From Lamellibrachia satsuma (lineage: Eukaryota; Annelida; Polychaeta; Sabellida; Siboglinidae), in NCBI GenBank assembly GCA_033239005.1, contig BSQZ01000037.1, positions 5,313,001-5,377,000 of the forward strand: DNA of 64,000 bases, written 5' to 3'. Shown piece after piece: positions 38,833 to 50,000 of the stretch; within the stretch, counting starts at the first letter, position 1; each line of letters begins with the position of its first letter. The notes under the pieces were generated by a model that worked only from the letters and a program-made list of their open reading frames with translations, had not been told where the DNA came from and searched no databases. Position numbers and translations under genes: made by a program.

Positions 38833-40991
38833 GGAAGTAATAGTTATGCATCAAGACTCAACAATCTTTCAGGAAGTAATAGTTATGCATCAAGACTCCA
38901 CAATCTTTCAGGAAGTAATAGTTATGCATCAAGACTCAACAATCTTAATCTTTCAGGAAGTAATAGTTATGCATCAAGACTCCACAATCTTTCCGGAAGT
39001 AATAGTTATGCATCAAGACTCCACAGCACAGTCTTTCCGGAAGTAATAGTTATGCATCAAAACTCCACAATCTTTCAGGAAATAATAGTTATGCACCAAA
39101 ACTCCACAATCTTTCATGAAGTAATAGTTATGCACCAAAACTCCACACTCTTCCAGGAAGCAATAGTTATGCACCAAAACTCCACAATCTTTCAGGAAGT
39201 AATAGTTATGCATCAAAACTCCACACTCTTCCAGGAAGCAATAGTTATGCACCAAAACTCCACAATCTTCCAGGAAGCAATAGTTATGCATCAAAACTCC
39301 ACAATCTTTCCGGAAGTAATAGTTATGCATCAAAACTCCACAATCTTTCAGGAAGCAATAGTTATGCATCAAGACTCCACACTCTTCCAGGAAGCAATAG
39401 TTATGCATCAAAACTCCACAATCTTCCAGGAAGTAATAGTTATGCATCAAAACTCCACACTCTTCCAGGAAGCAATAGTTATGCATCAAAACTCCACAAT
39501 CTTTCAGGAAGCAATAGTTATGCATCAAGACTCCACACTCTTCCAGGAAGCAATAGTTATGCACCAAAACTCCACAATCTTTCAGGAAGTAATAGTTATG
39601 CATCAAAACTCCACACTCTTCCAGGAAGCAATAGTTATGCATCAAAACTCCACAATCTTTCAGGAAGTAATAGTTATGCATCAAAACTCCACACTCTTCC
39701 AGGAAGCAATAGTTAAGCACCAAAACTCCACAATCTTTCAGGAAATAATAGTTATGTATCAAAACTCCACACTCTTCCAGGAAGCAATAGTTATGCATCA
39801 AAACTGCACAATTTTTCAGGAAGTAATAGTTATGCACCAAGACTACACAGCACAGTCTTTCAGGAAGTAATAGTTATGCATCAAAACTCCACAATCTTTC
39901 AGGAAATAATAGTTATGCACCAAAACTCCACAATCTTTCAGGAAGTAATAGTTATGCATCAAAACTCCACACTCTTCCAGGAAGCAATAGTTATGCACCA
40001 AAACTCCACAATCTTTCAGGAAGTCATAGTTATGCATCAAAACTCCACACTCTTCCAGGAAGCAATAGTTATGCATCAAAACTCCACAATCTTCCAGGAA
40101 GTAATAGTTATGCATTAAAACTCCACACTCTTCCAGGAAGCAATAGTTATGCATCAAAACTCCACAATCTTTCAGGAAGCAATAGTTATGCATCAAGACT
40201 CCACACTCTTCCAGGAAGCAGTAGTTATGCACCAAAACTCCACAATCTTTCAGGAAGTAATAGTTATGCATCAAAACTCCACACTCTTCCAGGAAGCAAT
40301 AGTTATGCACCAAAACTCCACAATCTTCCAGGAAGCAATAGTTATGCATCAAAACTCCACAATCTTTCAGGAAGTAATAGTTATGCATCAAAACTCCACA
40401 ATCTTTCTGGAAGTAATAGTTATGCATCAAAACTCCACACTCTTCCAGGAAGCAATAGTTATGCATCAAAACTCCACAATCTTCCAGGAAGTAATAGTTA
40501 TGCATTAAAACTCCACACTCTTCCAGGAAGCAATAGTTATGCATCAAAAGTCCACAATCTTTCAGGAAGTAATAGTTATGCATCAAAACTCCACAATCCT
40601 TCCTGAAGTAATAGTTATGCATCAATATTCCACAATCTTTCAGGAAGCAATAGTTATGCATCAAGACTCCACACTCTTCCAGGAAGCAATAGTTATGCAC
40701 CAAAACTCCACAATTTTTCAGGAAGTAATAGTTATGCATCAAAACTCCACACTCTTCCAGGAAGCAATAGTTATGCATCAAAACTCCACACTCTTCCAGG
40801 AAGCAATAGTTATGCATCAAAACTCCACAATCTTTCCGGAAGTAATAGTTATGCATCAAAAGTCCACACTCTTCCAGGAAGCAATAGTTATGCATCAAGA
40901 CTCCACAATCTTTCAGGAAGCAATAATTATGCATCAAGACTCCACAATCTTCCAGGAAGCATTAGTTATGCATCAAGACTCCACAATATTT
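38833..40991. repeat. 39-bp satellite array, about 55 units
   Basis: The unit is ggaagtaatagttatgcatc followed by aaaactccacaatctttca. Two main variants (aatctttcaggaagt and actcttccaggaagc) often alternate, giving a partial 78-bp higher-order unit. Each unit carries the palindrome atgcat or its atgcac variant. Two units near the left edge have 6-bp insertions. The period is a multiple of 3, so long frames are open on both strands: plus strand repeats MHQNSTIFQEVIV, minus strand MHNYCFLEECGVL. I regard these as by-products of the period. Confidence 0.97.
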
Positions 40992-41084
40992 CTCCCAAAT
41001 ATTCCTGGCAATATAAGTAAGTTTAGTTTTAAGCATAATTATTATTTGTAACATCTGTACGGTAAGCATGTAACTTATTCCAGT

Positions 41085-41300
41085 CATTAATTGTCTTAGA
41101 CAGACATACACTGTCCTTCTACCAATGCTGATTTGTGCCGTCTAGTTCTACCTTCTTTATGCTTAAAGAAAATATTTCTATGAACAGATTCATAATCAAC
41201 TGATATTTAAAACACTTCCCCTTAAAAGATGATGTAAGGGGTATGCTAACTCGGTCTACTGTATTGGCATGTTCTGCCATAAACTCCAGGTGAGTAATGA
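41085..41300 (-). mobile_element. LINE RT C-terminus remnant
   Basis: The reverse complement encodes FFKHKEGRTRRHKSALVEGQ and nearby QYSRPS, matching the R-T-R-G-H-x-x-x-L-V-x-x-Q-C segment of the same L2-like tail seen at 20250-20330. Stops and frame breaks are present. Confidence 0.55.
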
Positions 41301-41939
41301 TCCTTCATATTCTTTGTAAATGATAATAAACATACAGAAGTGTTGGAAGCTGTTGAATATTGGGGGAGGTGCAGAGTTGGTTTCTGCAAGTGTATTGGAA
41401 GACTACATACCCACCGAAAATATTGGGGGAGCCAGCCCTCCTCCCCCCCAGTTCTGAGGCCTATATACGAGTCATGCTATATCCTTATATATGTATGCAT
41501 ACTTATAAACATACGTCAAACACATGTGCTTATCTTTGATCTGATTTTTTTTTAAATATTCGATAGACATAATTTTATGATATATTGAAGTACAATTTAT
41601 CAGTCATTACTCTTGATTTTGCATGATAATTAAAGGCAATCAATTTTGAAGGAAATGTCGGCTTGACTTCCTTCTGGCTTCAGCCATGACAGTGAAACTA
41701 TACCATCTTATTAATGAACTTTTATTCAAGTTACAAAAGATGAAAAAGACATACAATCAATGCCAATGAAACAAATCTGCTTTATTTCTCCTTTAACCAG
41801 AGCGCAAACTTGTGGCAGATGCTGTTCCGCTTTTTCTTTTCTTTCTTCTTTATAATACTAGCTGTCGATGCCCCGAGTATCAGAACACCACCCAGCTTTA
41901 TTTGGACAGTAAATTACAGTTTTGCAATGTAATGACAGC

Positions 41940-42045
41940 GTTTCTATAGACGCCAAGTTGCTAACTCTGGCAACCGGAAGCGGAAGAAAGATCTCCGTCC
42001 ACACGATATCTTCGACGTGGAAGGAAGACGACAGGCGTCGGTAAT
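41940..42045 (+). promoter_or_regulatory. Probable GDPGP1 promoter/5' UTR exon
   Basis: A locally GC-rich patch with tandem ETS-type sites (accggaagcggaag, 41973-41986), common in housekeeping promoters, followed by a consensus-like donor (gcgtcg|gtaatgag at about 42040). The next acceptor (42579) opens the exon with the GDPGP1 ATG four bases in. It fits a non-coding first exon spliced to the start-codon exon. This is inference only. Confidence 0.4.
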
Positions 42046-42582
42046 GAGCATTGTGTTCAAATAACCATTACAGTCTACATGTTTCGATGTTGGTACACAC
42101 TGAAACTGATAAACCGGCATTTACTATAAACTAGACGAATCTTCCAACTAGACTGCTAGTTGACATTGACTGCTGTCACGTCGGATGGTTCGGCCCCAAC
42201 GGGTATTTGTGTCACAGTAATACTGTTCATTACCATACTTTTTCAACTGTTTTGGGTAATTTTACGTATCTATCAACCTAGCATCAACAGTCATCAATCA
42301 GAGCAGCATCGCTCACAGATTCACCAATTTTAATCATCTGCCCCCAAGGCCACATGATGGCGCCACCCATAAGTTGTGGTTTGCTTTCTTGGCTATTCAC
42401 TATTCCATGATACTATCGTAATAGTTATGAAAGTTAATAATGAAACTATCACAATAGTGTTTGCTATAATAATACAGCTGTCGCATTGCAATTTTTTTCT
42501 GGCAATAGTAAAATCCTAAATAATCACCCCTACTAATATTATATTCCCCATATATATGTTTTACCTTTCCAAATTCCAGGAC

Positions 42583-44022
42583 ATGGCTGTACAGTACAAG
42601 TACACACAGAAGGATCTTTGTAACAGCTGTCTAACGTGGTCAGACCTTCAACAGAATGGCCATTCTTGGCTAACTGAGGTAAGCAGAAATTGTTTCCTGC
42701 GATTTAAGCAAGTTTAAATATTTAGAAACAGGACACCAAGATTAATGTCACAACGCGCAAACACATCGTGCATGCTTGATGTACTATTCACTCTTGATAA
42801 CATGCAAACAAACAAATCATGCATGCTTGATGTACTATTCACTCTTGATAACATGCAAACAAAATGCGTAGCCCAAGGAAATCCTTTACTGAGACCTCAT
42901 CCATTTTTAAAAATTTCAAAAATTTTGTTCTTTATCTTGTAACTGTTGATTTGTTTAGATCTTTGTTGTGGCTTTGAACTTTGTTCTTTATAATGTCACC
43001 TGACCAAAGTAATCTGTCATCTACAGTTTGATACTCTCCTCCGGTCAAGATGGACGATAGCAATGGCCAATGGTCATTTCAAGTACACACTGGACGACGT
43101 AAAGACAAGGATAGTACCTGGACGACGTGGCTATGTTCTACAGGTATATAAATGACTAAGTAGTTTTTTATTAAATGTATGTTTTATTTATCATCACTAT
43201 TATCATTACAACCACCAAACATTGCAAGATTATGTTGCAAATGTAAGATTGCAAGCAATATAGATGTTGTTAATACATTAACCTGACATTTTAAAACTTC
43301 TGCTGTTAAAGTGGCAAACATTGTTTATATAGCATGGCAGATATTTTCTGTTTTATTACATATATTATTATTTGCCATACAAACATACTGGATACAATTA
43401 ATTTTCTTATGTGCTTTTTCGTTATTGACTATTGATATTATGGACTGTATTTTGGGCTCCTTTGCAACAAATCACATAGGTACACTATAATATTTTGCAA
43501 TCAAGTCACATTTCTACTATTTGTTCATAGTCATTCACATGTGTTTTACCCCTGACAGTTAAATCGAAAGCGGTTTTTTGAGCGACGACAACCAGAGTTT
43601 ATCAGCGCTATGACCATGCCCTTTGACCCTACCAAGTTCAACTTCACAAAGGTCAAACCAGGAGAGGTCATTTGTGAGATGTGTCCAGTCAATTCCCTGG
43701 GTAGTGATGATTGCGAGAATGACAGGGTAAGTCTGCACACAGTGCTTGTATATTAATTACTAGCCTATGATTTGTTTTAAAGATAATCTGTCCTCAGCAC
43801 ACCTTTAGTCAGTGGAGATTTTATTTATAGGAAACACAGGGCTGTTACCTTGAAGGTCAGTGATGTTACAAAGAACTTTATTTTATTATCAGTCATAATC
43901 TTATGCAACATAGAGATTTATTCAGTAAATTATGTGAAATGTTTAATCTAAAATACTTTTAATAATAATAATGTGTTGGCAATTGAACAATTTTAAAAAA
44001 TAAATGTATAATGCTATAAGCA

Positions 44023-44060
<38 letters not shown>

Positions 44061-47000
44061 ATGTGCGTATGTGTGCGTGCATGCATGCGTATATACGGGC
44101 GTGCATGTTAATATTGTCTGGACACATGCTTCCTAAAAAATTGTACTTAAACATACATATGTAAAAACAATTTCTTTATTTTATTTCTATACATTTTAAC
44201 ATAATAGTGATGAACTACACAGATCAAGTAATTCAAAGAATGTGAAATTATTGGTTGCACCAAGAACGGGAATCTGCTGCAACAGCCTACGACTCCTTGC
44301 ACTACCCAGTCAAGTATTGGTAGGGCAACGCCAATGGCAACGACAAATTCATGCACCCAAAATCATGTACAACTGCTAGTTTCGTGAAGCATTTGTACTG
44401 TATGTTTGTGGACATTTGACGTCTCAAGTGGTTTCACTCCAAACAGCCCAGTCTTGGGCTAACGCAGTAGTTTGTGGTGGTCTGTGCGCATGTACTGTGA
44501 GTAGTATATACAACTAAAAGACTAGTATCTTTAATGTTAGTAAAAGGGTTTTTTAATTAATATTATTTATATTTATTTTGGGTTGGTGTATAGGATGTCA
44601 ACTGAAAATTTTTAATAGGTAGATCACGTAACTCGCAACAATCATAGAAAACATGCACAGCGTTGCTAACAATTGTACGTACTATTGTTCTAAGTAATGT
44701 AATCTACGTCAAATGTCCACATTGGTTCCTTCACAATATCCCCACCCTGGGGGGAATTGTGAATTTGTTTTAATGTACGAACAGCCCCATACCTGCGAAA
44801 CTGATGGAAATACCAGGGAACATATAGACATATAGAGTCACAAACTAGAAGCTTCATTTGCAGGCATGTGGGAAACATCTACTACTCATCAACGTGAGTC
44901 CGTGTGAACTAGGTCATGTACTGCTGGTACCAGACGTTGAAGGGGGACTACCCCAGGTGAGGGTGCTACTCTCTTGGGTGGGTTATTTTCAAATGGAAAT
45001 ACGCTATTTGATATATTTAAGGAGATACTGAAAGCAGTTCAGTGTTGATTTGGTGATTCTCATTCAGCTGTCCAGCAGTAGGGGCACATCGTGGTGGTGC
45101 ATATTCTCAGTTCAAGTATGAAAGATATTCTAAAATGGGAAAAAAATTATTACCACAACATATGTATACAGACAAAGTAAATCTGTTACACACATGCATT
45201 CACTGCACACGTACGCACGCACACATGCATGCACAAACGCACACACATAGTTGAAATTGTAATAACACTAGATTTATTTATCCAGGTTTTGACCTTGAAA
45301 GCGATGCAACTTGCCCTTCAGATGCAGCTTCTGAGTACTCACCCGTATGTATGTGATTTACCTTATTTGTCTACCAATTCTGGGAATTGAATTTTTCAGT
45401 GAAATGTTGAAATGTAGCACCGCAGAATAATGCAAAATTACACTGTTTGTTTTGTCTTTGTTACTTTCAGTGGTTTCCGTGTGGCGTTCAACAGTCTGTG
45501 TGCCTTTGCATCTGTGAACCACCTCCATCTCCATGCATGGTATCTCGAGCACCCTGTCATGATAGACAATGCTGTAGGTACATCTCCGTCATGTGTCTGT
45601 GTGTAGCCATGCACATCCTGAGCTAGGTACTTCACTAGAATTCAATCAAAGTTTTCATGCAGTTATATTTTGACATAGTTCTTATGACACGTCAAATAAG
45701 TTTCTTCTGACATGGTGTTTTGACTACTAGTTTAATCAATGTTGATGAATGTATGCATGCACAAATACCGTATTTGATCTATTTAGCATAATTGCCGTAA
45801 TTACCGTACAACCCCATTTTGAATCAGTAGGATCTATAATTTTGTAATTTGACTACCCTGGTAGTGTGAAACAATTGAAAAGTGTCGCCATCTGGTGTTA
45901 AACAGTTACCTTATTTTCTACCGATAAAATATAAAAATTTTGGTGCTCATTTATAAGAACAGATTTGTTGACATTTTTCCAAGGCCCAATTTTTGTCAAG
46001 CATACTGTATAGTTATTAGATAGAATATGGTAACTGTTTAATTTTCACGCACTATAATGTTATCCCATGTGTTTCAACAGCCAGTAAAAGAAGTGGTCAG
46101 CGGTTGCTATGAGACGACAGACCACCCATGTAGAGCTCTTGTCTTCCAGCTACACAAATCAACAGTTGACCAGCTGGCCAGGTAAAGTGTCATACTACGG
46201 TATTCCATACCTCTTCCAGAATTATTACAACAATAAACAATACATATCGTGTTAAATCTGGTTAAATCTTGTTTCCTAATGTGAATCATAATTATTATAA
46301 AGCAAAAAGTCTCATGACAGTACTTAAAAGTTAAATTTATTTTGTATTTTGGACATCATTAAACAGCTTCAACAAGACTAATTTGGTCTAAAAGATTAAT
46401 ATTTTTGTCAATGTTCTGCTTTAGTGCCTTGAATTTATTAATATATATGTTGGTAGACTATACATTACTTGTTTGACAGTAAATGTATAACCATAGGCCT
46501 GATACCCCATAGGAACGTCCACTTAGTGACCAGCTACATGCAGGACACTAACATTGCCCACAACCTCCTGGTCAGTCGAGGCGAGGTCATTGGCGAGAAT
46601 TCAGGTGTTGCCAAGACTACAGTACGAGTATACATCTGGCCCCGGACACCATTTACAGGTATGGATTACAGCAATTTCCCCAAAAAGTTTACGCTGATGT
46701 CAGAAGGTAGTGTAAAGGTTCGTTTACAATTGTCAACGTTTACCTATTTATACAAAGTGTACTGTGGTAATGTTGGATGCATGCGACCTATGACCACCTT
46801 TGCATCACCAATCTGAAAAATTATTAAAGTACTAGGGAGAGGAGAGGGGTCTGAGAGGCACAGGAGGGGAGAGGGGTCTGAGAGGCACAGGAGGGGAGGG
46901 GAGTCTGAGAGACACAGGAGGGGGAGAGGGGTCTGAGAGGCACAGGAGGGGGAGAGGGGTCTGAGAGGCACAGGAGGGGGAGAGGGGTATGAGAGACACA

Positions 47001-50000
47001 GGAGGGGTCTGAGAGGCACAGGAGGGGAGAGGGGTATGAGAGACACAGGAGGGGGAGAGGGGTCTGAGAGGCACAGGAGGGGAGAGGGGTCTGAGAGGCA
47101 CAGGAGGGGAGAGGGGTCTGAGAGGCACAGGAGGGGGAGGGGAGTCTGAGAGACACAGGAGGGGGAGAGGGGTCTGAGAGGCACAGGAGGGGGAGGGGAG
47201 TCTGAGAGGCACAGGAGGGGGAGAGGGGTATGAGAGACACAGGAGGGGGAGGGGAGTCTGAGAGGCACAGGAGGGGGAGGGGAGTCTGAGAGGCACAGGA
47301 GGGGGAGAGGGATCTGAGAGACACAGGAGGGGGAGGGGAGTCTGAGAGGCACAGGAGGGGGAGGGGGTATGAGAGACACAGGAGGGGCAGGGGAGTCTGA
47401 GAGGAACAGGAGGGGGAGAGGGGCATGAGAGACACAGGAGGGGAGGGGTATGAGAGGCACAGGAGGGGAGAGGGGTCTGAGAGACACAGGAGGGGGAGGG
47501 GAGTCTGAGAGGCACAGGAGGGGGAGAGGGGTATGAGAGACACAGGAGGGGGAGGGGAGTCTGAGAGGCACAGGAGGGGGAGACGGGTCTGAGAGGCACA
47601 GGAGGGGGAGAGGGCTCTGAGAGTCACAGAAGGGGAGTCTGAGAATTAGTACACTTTATGCGACTAGGTAAATATAGACAATTGTGAACAGCCCCCCAAG
47701 TGAACCGCCCCCCAAGTGGATATACTTTAAACATCCAATATTGTATGGGTTGTCCTGCTTCTGCATTTTACTAAGTATTTTCTTGACTTTTTCAAAATTG
47801 TTTGCGATCTTATGCTGCTCTATGTAAAATCACTGCTCCAATCTTTTTACCCTATTATGTGCCAAAAAATCAGTGCTCTTATGACAAGGGTAACATGTCC
47901 TTAATTGATCATCCATGACACATGAATAAATATAAATAACTGTAACAATGCTGTTGTCTATCTATATTATAAAGTAGTTTGTGACTCTGTCTGTCTGTAT
48001 GTCTGTCTGTTCCCTCATATCTCTGTCAGTTTCGTTTGTATGGGGCTGACATTTTGTAGGCATGCCTGGGGGCCCAATGGGATCGTTCTTACATTTTAAA
48101 ATATTCAATTCCCCGGGGTGGGGATATTACGAAGGAACCAATGTGGACGTTTGACATAGATTACATAACTCAGAACAATAGTATGTACAGTTGTTAGCAA
48201 CGTTATGCGTGTTTTCTACGATTGTACCGAGTCAAGTGATCTTCGTCAAATGTCCCCAAACGTTCTTTCGTATGGTACAAATGCTTCCTAAAACCGGTGG
48301 TTGTACATCATTTCTGGGGCATGAATTTGTCATTGCCATTGGTGTTGCCCTACAAAAACTTGACTGGGTAGTGCAACCAGTCATAAGCTCTTACAGTGGC
48401 CGCTTTTTCTCCCATGCAACGTCGGCTTACTTGGCTAGTATATTATATTATAATCAGGCATTATCCAAGAATCTCTCTATTTGGAGTCCATTTTGGACCT
48501 TAAATAGATACACACCATTCTGGGCTGTAATAAGAATAGTGGGTATTAAAGAAATTTTTAGGAGAAACTAAAAGTTGCCCTAAAAAAATTGCCATAGCAA
48601 CCGTCTAACAATGGGGTATATCAGATATGTGTGTATACCCTGTAGGAGATAAAGACGTGCTGTGCAAGACAGTATTCATCACCGCGGTGTTTGAGTTTGC
48701 TGGACACGTGCCAATGTTTGGTAAGTGTGACTTAGGTGGGAAACAAAGTGCTCCTCCAGATTGTGGGGTATTAGAGAGAATGCTGGGGTGTTTTGGGGCA
48801 ACATCATTAAAGGTTCCTCTTCAGTTCCATTTTTTCGCTCAACTCATTTCAAATTAATTTAGTGAAAATACAGACCTACCTAGTATCCATTATGACCATA
48901 GAGTTACATCTGTAATCATTCCCCTATAGACTAGAATAAACAGCCAGCTAGCTGCCAGGAAGCAGGCATGAACCACTGTCCAGCATCTCATTGTATGTCA
49001 GAAACAGTTGTATGACACATAGGGTAGTACTGTTTATAGTGTGAACATAGCATGTTACAAATATTTGTCTAACATATGTAAGTAAGTAAATAAATACATT
49101 TATTTCCTCCTCCTCAATGTACAATATAAGGCAAACAAGAGCAGTAAAGATGAGGCGGCTAAGTTTAAACTTAAACGGGTAGCCAGTGACAATGACACCA
49201 GGAAAGAGTTAACTTGAAGATTTGTCATTGTCATTTGTTCTTAATGGGGCATGGCCACCAGATTAATCATTTGGGTGAGGGTGGTCCCAGCAGTTGTGGG
49301 CAGTTGGGTTGTTTATACTGGAGTGAGCAGCGAGCATTAGTGTTAAACTCTCCACAACATTTGGAGGCTTGCTAGAGACAGTTGTGGGATGACGAATATA
49401 GTTATTTCCTGTGTGGCTTACAGCTGTACGAATCGACAGACAACATGATCTAACATATCTTTTCACATGTAAGAATCCACAATTGTAGAATAGTTTAGTT
49501 GACTGTCAGCACGAACATACATTAGTGCCATAAATTTTGAAGCATAACGGTTTTAGATGACATTGCATATGGAACATATTTAAAGTTAATTACTTAAGTG
49601 TGATGGATCCCTTAGCAACAAATTATTTAAGTGTCATGTTATTATATAGAGACCTAGTATGACACATTTTCTGCAAAAATTTCTAAAGCGAAACAAAAGT
49701 CATAGTTTTCGGCCTATGCACCTAAGAGTTACTAAAACATAACCATTTGTAACTACGATTAAGAATATCCTGCCAGTGGTTTTCTAGGAAAACCTTTTTG
49801 GACAGACATCTTAATTTCATGGGCTGCGCTATACTATTAAATAACACTACGTCATGAATGTGGTATTCTGGCAATATTTGCTCACCAAATGAAAATATAT
49901 TTTGGCCTTTGTTTACTAAACTAGTCTTCTTTCTGGCAAGATAACATGTTTGTTTGAGACTGCATTTGTTGTTTGTACGCCGGCCTCCCTTAATACGTAA

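Noticed and set aside
38752..40937. Long ORFs of 372, 275 and 364 codons over the 39-bp array
   Set aside because: They exist on both strands because the period is a multiple of three; there is no non-repeat coding flank.
38833..40991. CRISPR-like array
   Set aside because: Units are contiguous with no unique spacers, in a eukaryotic genome.
46744..47627. Three overlapping Pro/Ser-rich ORFs of 255-275 codons
   Set aside because: Frame-independent product of the 27-28-bp minisatellite inside a GDPGP1 intron.
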